From positions 136,852,854 through 136,916,853 of the forward strand of contig JAIOJX010000031.1 in assembly GCA_022376925.1 (NCBI GenBank): DNA of 64,000 bases, read 5' to 3'. Position 1 is the first letter of the stretch. Each line of letters begins with the position of its first letter. This document shows positions 22,541 to 34,117 of the stretch, piece after piece. The notes beneath the pieces are model-generated. The model worked only from the letters and a program-made list of their open reading frames with translations. It was not told the DNA's origin and did not search any database. This DNA is from Tragulus kanchil (taxonomy: Eukaryota; Chordata; Mammalia; Artiodactyla; Tragulidae). The position numbers and the translations under genes are program-made.

Positions 22541-24971
22541 ATGATTTATTATTGTTACTTGTTATTTAATATGCAAATAATTACTCATAGGTGACTAAAT
22601 TTTTTTTGTAGTACTGCATCTAGTTTGGACTGCTATAATCTAAGTTGAATATACAGGCGTTGGAGAGGATTCAGATTTTATTATTTAGTATTTGGGGAAA
22701 AAATGGCCTCAGAGAGCTCTCATTATTTTAAATGATTCCTGATAGTTACTAGAAGTGGACATACTCAGAAAGATTTATTTGGTATAGATGATCTCTTGAG
22801 TTATTTTCTAAGCCAGTCTCTGAATTTAAAAATAATTAATAGTTTATATACCAAATAAAAATGTTTCCTACACATAAAAATTTGTTCATAGTTCCATATA
22901 TATCTTTTTAAATTTTTTAATGTGAATTTTGTTTGCTTGTTTGGGACTTGTGTGTTTTCTATTCCTTTAATTAATAAATAAGCTTTTATTTTTAAAGGTT
23001 TTTCTTTTCTTTTTTTCTTGACTACTCTGGATCTTCATTGCTGTGCATGGATTTTCTGCAGTTGCAGCGAGCCAGAGCTACTCTTCATTGTGGTCTATGG
23101 GCTTCTCATTGCAGTGGCTTCTCTTGTTGTGGAGCATGGGCTCCACATGCTCAGTAGTTGCAACACATGGACTGCAGAGGTCTTGGGCTTCAGTATTTGT
23201 GGAGCTTAGGCTTAGCTGTCCCAGAATAAATGGTATCCTCCCAGAGCAGGGATCAAATCCATGTCACCTACATTGGCAGGCAGATTGTTAACCACTAGAC
23301 TATCAGAAAAGTCCCTTTTGTGTGGTTTTGATAGAAGATAAAAGAGAAATGAAATGATGTTCAGTAAGACTAAAGTGTATTTTTAATTGTTATTCCAATA
23401 GACTCTTATTTCAGGGTGATGTTGTAATTTGGGGAATTTAAAAAAAATTTTAAGCATACAGTATATTGGTGTAGATTTTTTTTACAGAGTTTTGTTGTTT
23501 ACAAATATGTATGATTCCAGATTAGTCATGTGTATATTCCCCCCATCGCACCCCTTCAGGCCATTGCACAGCACCCCTGCAGGATTCCTTTTTCTCACAG
23601 TGGTGTGGATTTCTTTACCCAAATAAAGAGTAGTGTCACTATCAGACATATTCCCAAATTTTAATTGGTAACTATAGTAAAGCTGATAATTTTTTTCAAG
23701 TGACAGTTTTATGAGGCATAGTAAGCTGGACTCCAGAAGGTAGTGAAGGTGTTATTGACATGATTTATTATTGTTACTTGTTATTTAATATGCAAATAAT
23801 TACTCATAGGTGACTAAATTTTTTTTGTAGTACTGCATCTAGTTTGGACTGCTATAATCTAAGTTGAATATACAGGCGTTGGAGAGGATTCAGATTTTAT
23901 TATTTAGTATTTGGGGAAAAAATGGCCTCAGAGAGCTCTCATTATTTTAAATGATTCCTGATAGTTACTAGAAGTGGACATACTCAGAAAGATTTATTTG
24001 GTATAGATGATCTCTTGAGTTATTTTCTAAGCCAGTCTCTGAATTTAAAAATAATTAATAGTTTATATACCAAATAAAAATGTTTCCTACACATAAAAAT
24101 TTGTTCATAGTTCCATATATATCTTTTTAAATTTTTTAATGTGAATTTTGTTTGCTTGTTTGGGACTTGTGTGTTTTCTATTCCTTTAATTAATAAATAA
24201 GCTTTTATTTTTAAAGGTTTTTCTTTTCTTTTTTTCTTGACTACTCTGGATCTTCATTGCTGTGCATGGATTTTCTGCAGTTGCAGCGAGCCAGAGCTAC
24301 TCTTCATTGTGGTCTATGGGCTTCTCATTGCAGTGGCTTCTCTTGTTGTGGAGCATGGGCTCCACATGCTCAGTAGTTGCAACACATGGACTGCAGAGGT
24401 CTTGGGCTTCAGTATTTGTGGAGCTTAGGCTTAGCTGTCCCAGAATAAATGGTATCCTCCCAGAGCAGGGATCAAATCCATGTCACCTACATTGGCAGGC
24501 AGATTGTTAACCACTAGACTATCAGAAAAGTCCCTTTTGTGTGGTTTTGATAGAAGATAAAAGAGAAATGAAATGATGTTCAGTAAGACTAAAGTGTATT
24601 TTTAATTGTTATTCCAATAGACTCTTATTTCAGGGTGATGTTGTAATTTGGGGAATTTAAAAAAAATTTTAAGCATACAGTATATTGGTGTAGATTTTTT
24701 TTACAGAGTTTTGTTGTTTACAAATATGTATGATTCCAGATTAGTCATGTGTATATTCCCCCCATCGCACCCCTTCAGGCCATTGCACAGCACCCCTGCA
24801 GGATTCCTTTTTCTCACAGTGGTGTGGATTTCTTTACCCAAATAAAGAGTAGTGTCACTATCAGACATATTCCCAAATTTTAATTGGTAACTATAGTAAA
24901 GCTGATAATTTTTTTTTTCAAGTGACAGTTTTATGAGGCATAGTAAGCTGGACTCCAGAAGGTAGTGAAGG
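22541..24971 (+). repeat. direct tandem duplication 7 (offset 1219 bp)
   Basis: Copy a is 22541-23749 and copy b 23760-24971, with about 10 bp ('tgttattgac') between. The copies differ mainly by the length of a T run ('ataatttttttcaag' against a run three bases longer). Each copy carries one CHR SINE. Confidence 0.92.
23003..23315 (-). repeat. CHR-type SINE (copy at 24222-24534)
   Basis: Antisense copy of the cetartiodactyl tRNA-Glu-derived CHR family: 'gttgcagcgagccagagcta', 'ggcttctcattgcagtggct', 'tctcttgttgtggagcatgg', 'cagtagttgcaacacatgg' and the head complement 'aaccactagactatcag'. Well diverged, and distinct in body sequence from subfamilies A and B. Confidence 0.87.
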
Positions 24972-24989
24972 ACCTTCACTAAGCATGGC

Positions 24990-25052
24990 ATGTAACAGTT
25001 TATGGAGTCACAAAGAGTCTGACATGCCTTAACGACTTAACCATTACACCAC
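24990..25052 (+). repeat. Bov SINE/BovB tail remnant
   Basis: Short piece, 'atggagtcacaaagagtctg' then 'acgacttaac', matching the common 3' end of Bov-tA and BovB. The rest of the element is not recognisable. Confidence 0.6.
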
Positions 25053-25373
25053 CAACTGGAATGGCCTCTATATTTATTGCTGAAATAAGTATAAATTATC
25101 CAAATTCATTAAATGGTCATTATTTAATGTGAATTTCCTTCTTTGACATATTATTGGAAAAGAATATAATATCCATAATTATTTATAATAATATGTTTAA
25201 TCTTTTTAACAGTATGATAGTTTCTTTGGAATTATGTATAAGGAATCGCTTGATTCTTTGGAAAGTACCCATTTTAGAAAAGATTTCTATTTGGACAGGA
25301 AAATGACTTCTTGTGAAGTAAAATTTATTCATATTGGTCAAACTGAAAAATATATTGCTGTGTTTAGCTGTAC
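25053..25373. other. intron, nothing recognised
   Basis: AT-rich intronic sequence without an identifiable repeat or exon. Confidence 0.55.
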
Positions 25374-25682
25374 TGGCTTCCCTGATAGTTCAGCTGGTAA
25401 AGAATCCATCTGCAATGCAGGAGACCACAGTTTGATTCCTGGGTCATGAGGATCTCCTGGAGAAGGGATAGGCTACCCACTCCAGTACTCTTGGCTTCCC
25501 TAGTGGCAAAGATGGTAAAGAATCCACCTGCAATGCAGGAGACCTGGGTTCAATGCCTGGGGTGGAAAGATTCCCTAGAGAAAGGAAAGGCTACCCACTC
25601 AAGTATTCTTGCCTGGAGAATTCCATGACTTATTCATGAGGTCGCAAAAGGTGGACTCGACTGAACGACTTTCACTTCACTT
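25374..25682 (+). repeat. Bov-A2 dimeric SINE
   Basis: Two consecutive Bov-A monomers: heads at about 25377 ('ggcttccctgatagttcagc') and 25492 ('ggcttccctagtggcaaag'), each followed by 'aaagaatcca' and 'tgcaatgcaggagac', and one shared tail ending 'tggactcgactgaacgact'. The dimeric layout is typical of Bov-A2. Confidence 0.92.
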
Positions 25683-26345
25683 AGCTATACAGCAAATTTT
25701 GAGTGATTGTTTTGGAATTATAGCATAAAATTTAACTTTCAGAATTCCAGATTACTGTTAGAGGAAAACAGAAACTTCTGAAAGTAACTAATATTTTGAA
25801 CAATTCCCTCTCCATGTAATTAAGTTGTACTTGGTATTTATAATCTTACTATATTACTTGTTAAGAGAGTTAAATAGAAAAGTGCCATTAATATTCTACA
25901 GTTTGACAGAATAACCTTTCCAGTGACCTGTTACCTCTTTTGTTAATTAGGTTCTCAAGTATTTCATGAGGGACTTTTGTGTATAAAAAACTATGATAGA
26001 TGCTAAGGTAAAATGATGAGTAAGATAGGTACTTTATTCAGACTTTGGGAATCAAGGAAGTTTTTGTCTTGCAGGAAGTATCCTCATTCTGGTTGACCCT
26101 CTTAGGAAAAACAGAATGTTTCAGTATGTTCCAAAATGTTTTCCTCTCTCCTTCCTGGAAGCGAGAGGTGATTTTTCTAGGATATTTTCTATGGGAACTT
26201 GGTTGAGCTCTTAGAGATAAAGCTCCCAATATTGTGGGGACCTCCTTAAGACTGGATCCCTCTGAAGTTTTTAACTTTGAAGAGTTTTTAAGTGAGCATC
26301 AGGAATTCATGAGTTACAGTTCAGATTTTAATACCCCAGCACTGA
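25683..26345. other. intron, nothing recognised
   Basis: Non-repetitive intronic sequence leading into duplication 8. The short open frames here have no recognisable family. Confidence 0.55.
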
Positions 26346-28737
26346 TTGCTAGGCAGTTTCTGCTCATGAGTCTCTACTCTAGGAAACTAAGACTGCTGGT
26401 TTTTGCTTGTGGGTTCCTCCAGTTTGGGGATGGCACTTTACTCTGTCATGGATCCAAGAAGCATTAAAAAGATTTGTCCTTGTTAGAATGAAATGGAATG
26501 GCAATTCTGAGTCCTTTCTTGCAGAACTGGAAAGTAAGTGGTATTTTAGTTTTCCTTACCGAGCTTGTTAGCCAAAAGTGCCTTTCCAGGCACCTATCAT
26601 ATCATTCATTCAGCCGGAGCCAGCTGTCTCACTTGGACCCAGCCCTGGTCCTGACTTCCTTCTAAGAGGGGTAGGAAGCAGGTATATGGACTATATAACT
26701 TGAGAAGTTTGTCCTCAGAGGAAGAGGGATTAATGTGTTTTTAAAGCTATTAACCTGGGAACCTGCCAAGTATAAAGCATTTCCTTTTTTGTAGAATGTA
26801 AATAACTCTTAAAGACCAAGGAAAAGCTCAAGGCACCTGATTTTGTGAAAGGTTTTTTTTTATATATATAGGCAAGATTTCCTTAGGGAAATAGACAAGG
26901 CAACAAGAAATTGGAAAAGCTGGAAAGATCTTCCTCAACATTTGAAGTAAGAAAAATTTACTGTAGGCATGCAGTGCTCCATTCTTTGGTAGAGAAGTGA
27001 TGGGTTAGATGTGTTTTGTGAAACCCAGATTGTTCTGTACACTTTCGCTGAGGTTCCAACATCATAGTTGCTTTCTCCTTCACTGAAAAGTGTGAGATGT
27101 TCTCGGGTCTGAGGGCAGGTATCTCTGCTTTGGGATTGATAATGAGAAGCTTATGGATTCACCTGCCTCAGCCATTCATTATTTGTGAGAGAATCTAGGA
27201 TAGACTGCTTCCTGCTCCACTCTTGATCAATGTATTTGTGGACTTTGGGCTTAGAGACGTAAGAGACCCAAGAGAACAGGGAAAAATCATTTTAAGAGAC
27301 TGTTTTCCTCTGCTCTGGTTTCTTAATCAGTTCTTTTCTACTGCTTTCTCTCTTCCTATAATTTGCCAAAAGTTCCTTGTCTACTGGTGGTACCTTATCT
27401 TGGTTTTTAGTGTTATGATGGGGTCATTCTTAAAAGTACATACATTTAGTTTATTAGGCATATAGGGTGGAGGTTGGGGAATATGTATCCGTCTTTGGAG
27501 GGAAAGTGAGATAAAAGATAGGCAGGTGCACATATTCAAGTACATTGCTAGGCAGTTTCTGCTCATGAGTCTCTACTCTAGGAAACTAAGACTGCTGGTT
27601 TTTGCTTGTGGGTTCCTCCAGTTTGGGGATGGCACTTTACTCTGTCATGGATCCAAGAAGCATTAAAAAGATTTGTCCTTGTTAGAATGAAATGGAATGG
27701 CAATTCTGAGTCCTTTCTTGCAGAACTGGAAAGTAAGTGGTATTTTAGTTTTCCTTACCGAGCTTGTTAGCCAAAAGTGCCTTTCCAGGCACCTATCATA
27801 TCATTCATTCAGCCGGAGCCAGCTGTCTCACTTGGACCCAGCCCTGGTCCTGACTTCCTTCTAAGAGGGGTAGGAAGCAGGTATATGGACTATATAACTT
27901 GAGAAGTTTGTCCTCAGAGGAAGAGGGATTAATGTGTTTTTAAAGCTATTAACCTGGGAACCTGCCAAGTATAAAGCATTTCCTTTTTTGTAGAATGTAA
28001 ATAACTCTTAAAGACCAAGGAAAAGCTCAAGGCACCTGATTTTGTGAAAGGTTTTTTTTTATATATATAGGCAAGATTTCCTTAGGGAAATAGACAAGGC
28101 AACAAGAAATTGGAAAAGCTGGAAAGATCTTCCTCAACATTTGAAGTAAGAAAAATTTACTGTAGGCATGCAGTGCTCCATTCTTTGGTAGAGAAGTGAT
28201 GGGTTAGATGTGTTTTGTGAAACCCAGATTGTTCTGTACACTTTCGCTGAGGTTCCAACATCATAGTTGCTTTCTCCTTCACTGAAAAGTGTGAGATGTT
28301 CTCGGGTCTGAGGGCAGGTATCTCTGCTTTGGGATTGATAATGAGAAGCTTATGGATTCACCTGCCTCAGCCATTCATTATTTGTGAGAGAATCTAGGAT
28401 AGACTGCTTCCTGCTCCACTCTTGATCAATGTATTTGTGGACTTTGGGCTTAGAGACGTAAGAGACCCAAGAGAACAGGGAAAAATCATTTTAAGAGACT
28501 GTTTTCCTCTGCTCTGGTTTCTTAATCAGTTCTTTTCTACTGCTTTCTCTCTTCCTATAATTTGCCAAAAGTTCCTTGTCTACTGGTGGTACCTTATCTT
28601 GGTTTTTAGTGTTATGATGGGGTCATTCTTAAAAGTACATACATTTAGTTTATTAGGCATATAGGGTGGAGGTTGGGGAATATGTATCCGTCTTTGGAGG
28701 GAAAGTGAGATAAAAGATAGGCAGGTGCACATATTCA
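26346..28737 (+). repeat. direct tandem duplication 8 (offset 1199 bp)
   Basis: Copy a is 26346-27538 and copy b 27545-28737, separated by a few bases ('agtaca'). No difference between the copies is apparent on reading. The duplicated unit contains no repeat family I recognise and reads as ordinary unique intron, so repeat-mediated recombination is an unlikely cause. Confidence 0.93.
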
Positions 28738-29341
28738 GTTTACAATATTGAACCATACATGATGACTAAATTAAAAACACTGTAATTACACTAGTAGCCC
28801 ATTTAAGATACTCTTTATTAAAATGAATAAAATTTTATTAAGTAAGAACTGACCATAATCTTTGCTTTCCATAGTTACTGTTGAAAGTATAAATTTAATC
28901 ATATGTCTGAAATCTTTACATGAAAGCTGTGGCTCCTGGCCCATCTTGATCTGTAAGCTTTTGTGTGTATAAAAGTGGGTAATTAAAGTTATAGAAAAGG
29001 CAGAAGGATTAGATTCCAGGAGTAATAGATTCAAGACTCTAGGTTATCAAACATGAGACTGACTCATTTTAGAACGGAGAAGTACTGTTTTATCTCCAAA
29101 GTTTTAGTCTTATTTAACATTAGATTTTTTAGATTCCAAATATTAATATCTAGTATATTTACATTTTTGTTAATTCTTAAGGTACACAGCCCTCATGAAC
29201 AGTAATAGATATGTCATTGCAGACGTGTAGTTGGAACATTGACAAGATTTAAACTTTATTTCTATACTGTATTAGCTTTTCACTTTAGGCTTTATATTAT
29301 AAAAACTGAATATAAGAGAGTTAATTTAATAATAACAAGAG
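28738..29341. other. intron, nothing recognised
   Basis: AT-rich intronic sequence between duplication 8 and the next SINE; no family or exon seen. Confidence 0.55.
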
Positions 29342-29650
29342 GGCTTCCCCTGGTGGTCCAGTGGGTAAGGACACCGCCTTGCAGTGCAAGGGGCACCGGT
29401 TTGAGCCCTGGCCTGGGAAGATCCCACGTGCCGCGGAGCGGCTGGACGGATGTGTCCAATTACTGAGCCGGAGCTCTGGAGCGCATGCTCCCAGAGCCGG
29501 TGCTCTGCAACGACAGACACCACCAGGATGGGAGGCCCACAGGAGCCGAAGAACAAAGACGATGAAAGACCAACAGAAGTGGCTCACCCGCTCCCCTCCC
29601 TCCCCAACCCGACCCCCGCCGAAAATAATAAATAAATAAATCTTTAAATA
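29342..29650 (+). repeat. tRNA-Glu-derived SINE, subfamily A
   Basis: Sense full-length copy, 'gggcttcccctggtggtcc' to 'aataaataaatctttaaa', with the C-rich tail tract at about 29588-29622 and a following AAT microsatellite. A short internal deletion removes part of the 'gatgaaaatagagaaatg' segment. It lies about 150 bp upstream of the PHKB exon at 29803. Confidence 0.93.
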
Positions 29651-29802
29651 ATAATAATAATAATTTCAGCATGTGAAAATAGTATTGGTAGGCAAGTATA
29701 TATTTGATTATCAAATCCAGATTTTCAGATACACAATTGATCTTATCAGTATCTAAAGCTCCTGTTGTTTCACATATCCTTATGTTTCTTTTTTTTTTTT
29801 AG

Positions 29803-29918
29803 GTCTCTTTTATTCAGAACCTTGTATTTTGTGTAGAAAGAGTTTACCGTGTGCCTGACTTTGGTGTCTGGGAAAGAGGAAGCAAATATAATAATGGCAG
29901 CACAGAGCTGCATTCAAG
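29803..29918 (+). CDS. PHKB: PHKB exon (38 codons + 2 nt), phosphorylase kinase beta
   Basis: A strong acceptor, a run of T followed by 'ag' ending at 29802, precedes the exon; donor 'gtaatt' starts at 29919. It encodes [20 protein letters not shown] then [18 protein letters not shown], and ends with the first two bases (AG) of a split Ser codon completed by the exon at 59076. I recognise it as PHKB; by memory it matches the human residues throughout. It belongs to the GH15-like domain. Confidence 0.97.
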
Positions 29919-30410
29919 GTAATTTGCTGATTTCTGAGTGTTCTATATTTAATTTCAATGTGTGGAGTTTGAATAAAAATCAAAGAACTAGATTGGAACT
30001 GGTTTCTATGTAATTTTCATCTCTTTTTTTTTATATATATTAATAAGATTATGTGAAGTTCACTTAAAATAAAGCGTCTGCTCTCAGGAGCGATCCACAG
30101 ATGCAGGAAAAGAGCATCTGAGTGTCTTTCCCGACCTCCCAGGGTGTCAGTACATGTGTATCAGTATCCAGTCTAAGAATTGACCTTTCTGCTCAACCAA
30201 GTCATTTTCTTTTTCCTCTTTGAAATGACACTGTTTGAAAGGTCAAGTCCATTAAAATTGCCAAATACCAGTTTTATATGCATTGCATGTAAAATTCCCT
30301 TTCGTGTTATAGAGTTGATTTTTATCCCAATGAGAGATACTCACGCACTTTGTATTTTAACTAAAAAATGTAGTTGAGTTAGTCCTGTCCGTTTCGCATA
30401 AAAAGTGATA
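29919..30410. other. intron, nothing recognised
   Basis: Intronic sequence after the third exon. No repeat family or coding signal identified. Confidence 0.6.
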
Positions 30411-30662
30411 TGGCTTTCCTGATGGTCCAGTGGGTAAAAAGTCTGCCTTGCTGTGCAAGGGGCACCAGTTTGATCCCTGGCCCAGGAAGATCCATGTGCT
30501 GTGGAGTGACTGGACCAGTGTGTCCAATTACAAGCCAGTGCTCTGGACACGCGCTCAGAGCCAGTGCTCTGCAGCAAAGGAGGCCACTGAAATGGGAGGC
30601 CCACACATGCCAAAGAATAAAAATGAATGAAAAATAAATGATGACTTAGAGGCAAAAATAAG
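30411..30662 (+). repeat. tRNA-Glu-derived SINE, subfamily B
   Basis: Sense copy: 'ggctttcctgatggtccagt', 'agtttgatccctggcc', 'ggaccagtgtgtccaatta', and the end 'gatgacttagaggc', the same variant end as the truncated copy at 9008. Diverged. Confidence 0.87.
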
Positions 30663-30686
30663 AAAGTTGATAGATGATAGTGAATA

Positions 30687-31228
30687 GGTTACTGAGAATG
30701 GTGTCAGATTCATAATCTCCAAAGAAGATTACACAATGAGATCAAAAAGACTTGGCCTTGGTCACTCAGAGCTTCGTGCAGGAAAAGATTTTATTAAGAA
30801 AAAGAAGAATAGAGAAAGCTTCCAGCATAGACACTACTCTGGGGAGATAGAAGAATACCCCTAGAAGCTAGTTTAGACAAGGCAATTTATATTTTCCAGT
30901 TGCTTATTAACAATAGATCAAAAGAATATCTTAAGGTTGTAAAGGCCTTGCTAGGCCCACACCCACAACATAAACATAAGATTAGCCACAGGATGGTCTC
31001 CATCCATCTAGATGAGGTAAGACATTCCTATGTAAAGACCTTGCTAAACCCACACCCACAACATTAACATAAGATTTGCCAGAGGATGGTCTGCAGGCTT
31101 CAGGGCTAGATGAGACATTCCAATGAAAAATAGTTTGTCTTGGGCTAGAAAATGTTTGTTTTCCCTCCTCTTCCTCCTTCTAGGAAATAGCTGGCCTCCT
31201 TATCAAATCTGCCTATTCACCCCTTTCA
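30687..31228 (-). repeat. solo LTR of an endogenous retrovirus-like element
   Basis: About 540 bp, antisense. Read on the minus strand it starts 'tgaaaggggtgaatagg', has a purine-rich early part, a T/A-rich middle, an 'aataaaatc' polyadenylation-type signal about 100 bp before the end, and ends '...tctcagtaacc'. It matches the sense LTR at 53965-54444 along its length. The U3 part holds two imperfect copies of a roughly 65-90 bp block (near 30941-31010 and 31032-31090). No internal viral genes are adjacent. Part recurs at 32040-32311 through duplication 9. Confidence 0.8.
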
Positions 31229-31422
31229 AAAGGTTTAATAATTTAAAGGTTTATCAGCTGTAGGTCAGCTTAGATCACTGAGACTTAAATGAAGTAGAGA
31301 AACACTTTAGGAGACACTGGCTAAGAGGAATCTGCAACTCTACTTTTTTGAATAGAAGGAGTAATCACACACAAAAAATTAAGCTGATATAAGATATTTA
31401 GAAAACTAAAATGTGGCTCCAG

Positions 31423-31767
31423 GGCTTCCCCTGGTGGTCCAGTGGGTAAGGACACCGCCTTGCAGTGCAAGGGGCACCGGTTCGAGCCCTGGCCTGGGAA
31501 GATCCCATGTGCCGCGGAGCGGCTGGACTGATGTGTCCAATCACCAAGCTGGAGCTCTGGAGCGCATGCGCCCAGAGCCGGCGCTCTGTGACAACAGACT
31601 CCACCGCGATGGGAGGCCCACAGGAGCCAAAGAACAAAGATGGATGAAAATAGAGAAATGAAAGACCAATAGAAGTGGCCCGCCCACTCGCCTCCCTCCC
31701 CAACCCGACCCCCGCCCAAAGTAAATACATAAATAATTCTTTAAAATAAAATAAAATAAAATAAAAT
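31423..31767 (+). repeat. tRNA-Glu-derived SINE, subfamily A, with perfect target-site duplication
   Basis: Sense full-length copy, 'ggcttcccctggtggtcc' through B-box-like 'ggttcgagccctggcc' to the C-rich tail and a (TAAAA)n run at 31741-31767. The target-site duplication 'aaaatgtggctccag' is at 31408-31422 and 31768-31782. Low divergence suggests a recent insertion. It contains the hairpin arms 'gctctgg' (31554) and 'ccagagc' (31572). Confidence 0.95.
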
Positions 31768-32505
31768 AAAATGTGGCTCCAGATTATTTGCCATATAACA
31801 TCTCTATGCCTCAGTCTCCTCATTTATAAAATGAAGATAATAATGTGTTAAGCTTTATGAAGTTGTATTGATTTAGTATATATAAAACATTTGAATACTA
31901 CATAAGTAAACACTGAAATGTAAGTACACTCACACATTGAAGAATATTTTTTTTCAAATTATTTATTTATTTTGAGGGGGTGGTTGGGGAGGGAGAGCGG
32001 TGGGAAGATTTTTAATTTTAATTTTTTGTTAAGCTTGAACCACACCCACAACATAAACATAAGATTAGCCACAGGATGGTCTCCATCCATCTAGATGAGG
32101 TAAGACATTCCTATGTAAAGACCTTGCTAAACCCACACCCACAACATTAACATAAGATTTGCCAGAGGATGGTCTGCAGGCTTCAGGGCTAGATGAGACA
32201 TTCCAATGAAAAATAGTTTGTCTTGGGCTAGAAAATGTTTGTTTTCCCTCCTCTTCCTCCTTCTAGGAAATAGCTGGCCTCCTTATCAAATCTGCCTATT
32301 CACCCCTTTCAAAAGGTTTAATAATTTAAAGGTTTATCAGCTGTAGGTCAGCTTAGATCACTGAGACTTAAATGAAGTAGAGAAACACTTTAGGAGACAC
32401 TGGCTAAGAGGAATCTGCAACTCTACTTTTTTGAATAGAAGGAGTAATCACACACAAAAAATTAAGCTGATATAAGATATTTAGAAAACTAAAATGTGGC
32501 TCCAG

Positions 32506-32848
32506 GGCTTCCCCTGGTGGTCCAGTGGGTAAGGACACCGCCTTGCAGTGCAAGGGGCACCGGTTCGAGCCCTGGCCTGGGAAGATCCCATGTGCCGCGG
32601 AGCGGCTGGACTGATGTGTCCAATCACCAAGCTGGAGCTCTGGGCGCATGCGCCCAGAGCCACCCTCTGTGACAACAGACTCCACCGCGATGGGAGGCCC
32701 ACAGGAGCCAAAGAACAAAGATGGATGAAAATAGAGAAATGAAAGACCAATAGAAGTGGCCCGCCCACTCGCCTCCCTCCCCAACCCGACCCCCGCCCAA
32801 AGTAAATACATAAATAATTCTTTAAAATAAAATAAAATAAAATAAAAT
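32506..32848 (+). repeat. tRNA-Glu-derived SINE, subfamily A (duplicate of 31423-31767)
   Basis: Same insertion with the same target-site duplication (32491-32505 and 32849-32863), present again because of duplication 9. The main differences are in the hairpin region (32637-32670), where two bases are lost and 'ggcgctctg' reads 'accctctg'. Confidence 0.93.
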
Positions 32849-33031
32849 AAAATGTGGCTCCAGATTATTTGCCATATAACATCTCTATGCCTCAGTCTCC
32901 TCATTTATAAAATGAAGATAATAATGTGTTAAGCTTTATGAAGTTGTATTGATTTAGTATATATAAAACATTTGAATACTACATAAGTAAACACTGAAAT
33001 GTAAGTACACTCACACATTGAAGAATATTTT

Positions 33032-33317
33032 TTTTCAAATTATTTATTTATTTTGAGGGGGTGGTTGGGGAGGGAGAGGGGCGGGTGGGCCACCTCTATT
33101 GGTCTTTCATTTTATCTATTTTCATCCATCTTTGTTCTTTGGCCTGAGTGGGCCTCCCATTGCAGCGGCCTCTGCTGTTGCAGAGCACCGGCTCGGTAAT
33201 TGGACATATGGGTCCAGCCGCTCGCCCCACGTGGGATCTTCCCAGGCCAGGGATCGTACCGGCGCCCCTTGCACTGCAAGGCTATGTCCTTACCCACTGG
33301 ACCACCAGGGAAGCCCC
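33032..33317 (-). repeat. tRNA-Glu-derived SINE, subfamily A, with target-site duplication
   Basis: Antisense copy with G-rich tail complement at 33057-33089 and head complement 'ccactggaccaccaggg' at the right. The target-site duplication 'tgaagaatatttt' is at 33019-33031 and 33318-33330. A deletion of about 35 bp removes much of the body hairpin. Copy a of duplication 9 ends inside this element, so its upstream twin is cut off. Confidence 0.93.
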
Positions 33318-34117
33318 TGAAGAATATTTTAATAGAGGTTGGAACAAAAAGAATTTTTTGTTTAACTCTGGTCAACTAACATACAAACTTTAAGTTTCAT
33401 GCTTCATATAGAGGCATGTTGATAAAACAGAGTAGAATAGTAGCAACATGTAAGAAAGATAATAAAGGAGAGAAATAATTTGTGGTTAATTCAGACATTA
33501 AAGAAATTCAGGCAAATACTCAATATAGGAAGATAATATTATGTTTCAGTTAATATATAAAGACTGTTGTAAACTCAGAAAGAACATTGGGTAAAAGTCA
33601 CCATTAATCTTAGAAAGTTAGGGTGTTGGGAAGTCTCTTGTGGGCTTCGGTCCACAGGGTCACAAAAGAGTTGGACAGGACTTAGTGACTGAACAACAAC
33701 GGTGAAAAAACGGAGACTCTGACTTGTTCTCCTTTAGCTGAGGTGCCAGTCTTTAAATGGAATCACTGAGGATTTTATTTCAAGGCTTGGAAGATAGCTT
33801 TGCTACCTTTTGCACAGAAAGTTAATCTTAATGGTAGCAGGCCAGTTTTGTTCAAGTGGATGGAAATGAAGTTTGCCATTTAGCTTTGGATGGTGGGTTC
33901 TATGTATTTAACATTCATCTTGAAATTTTCCATCGCATAATACTGTAAAGAACTTAAATTTTTTTTCCCCCCACAAATGCTTCTTATCTCAGATAGTCAC
34001 AAGCCTGTTTTAGGTCTGTTAACTTTTGCTGCCAAAATGCCTTTTTTAAAACTACAGGAGACCTGAGCCTTATGGCACTCATGGCCACAGTGATTGCAGT
34101 GGTCGGGGGAAGCTGGT
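33318..34117. other. intron; small Bov tail remnant at 33640-33702
   Basis: Mostly unrecognised intron. 'cagggtcacaaaagagttgg' and 'cttagtgactgaacaacaac' at about 33655-33700 match the common 3' end of Bov SINEs/BovB, a fragment only. Confidence 0.6.

Larger units (their letters stand above)
30957..33078 (+). repeat. direct tandem duplication 9 (offset 1083 bp)
   Basis: Copy a is 30957-31997 and copy b 32040-33078. The 42 bp between (31998-32039) look like an error-rich version of the sequence that should precede copy b ('ttgttaagcttgaac' against 'ttgtaaaggccttgctagg'). The duplication cuts through an LTR at one end and a SINE at the other. Confidence 0.92.

Noticed and set aside
26234..26467. 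77-residue open frame as a small gene
   Set aside because: No family, no splice or promoter support, and the upstream sequence is ordinary intron; part of the frame lies in duplication 8.
30941..31090. CRISPR-like or regulatory array from repeated 'cccacacccacaacat' blocks
   Set aside because: Only two imperfect copies inside an LTR U3 region of a vertebrate genome.
31423..31500. tRNA gene (tRNA-Glu-like head)
   Set aside because: The sequence has A- and B-box-like motifs but does not fold as an intact tRNA and always leads into the SINE body with target-site duplications.
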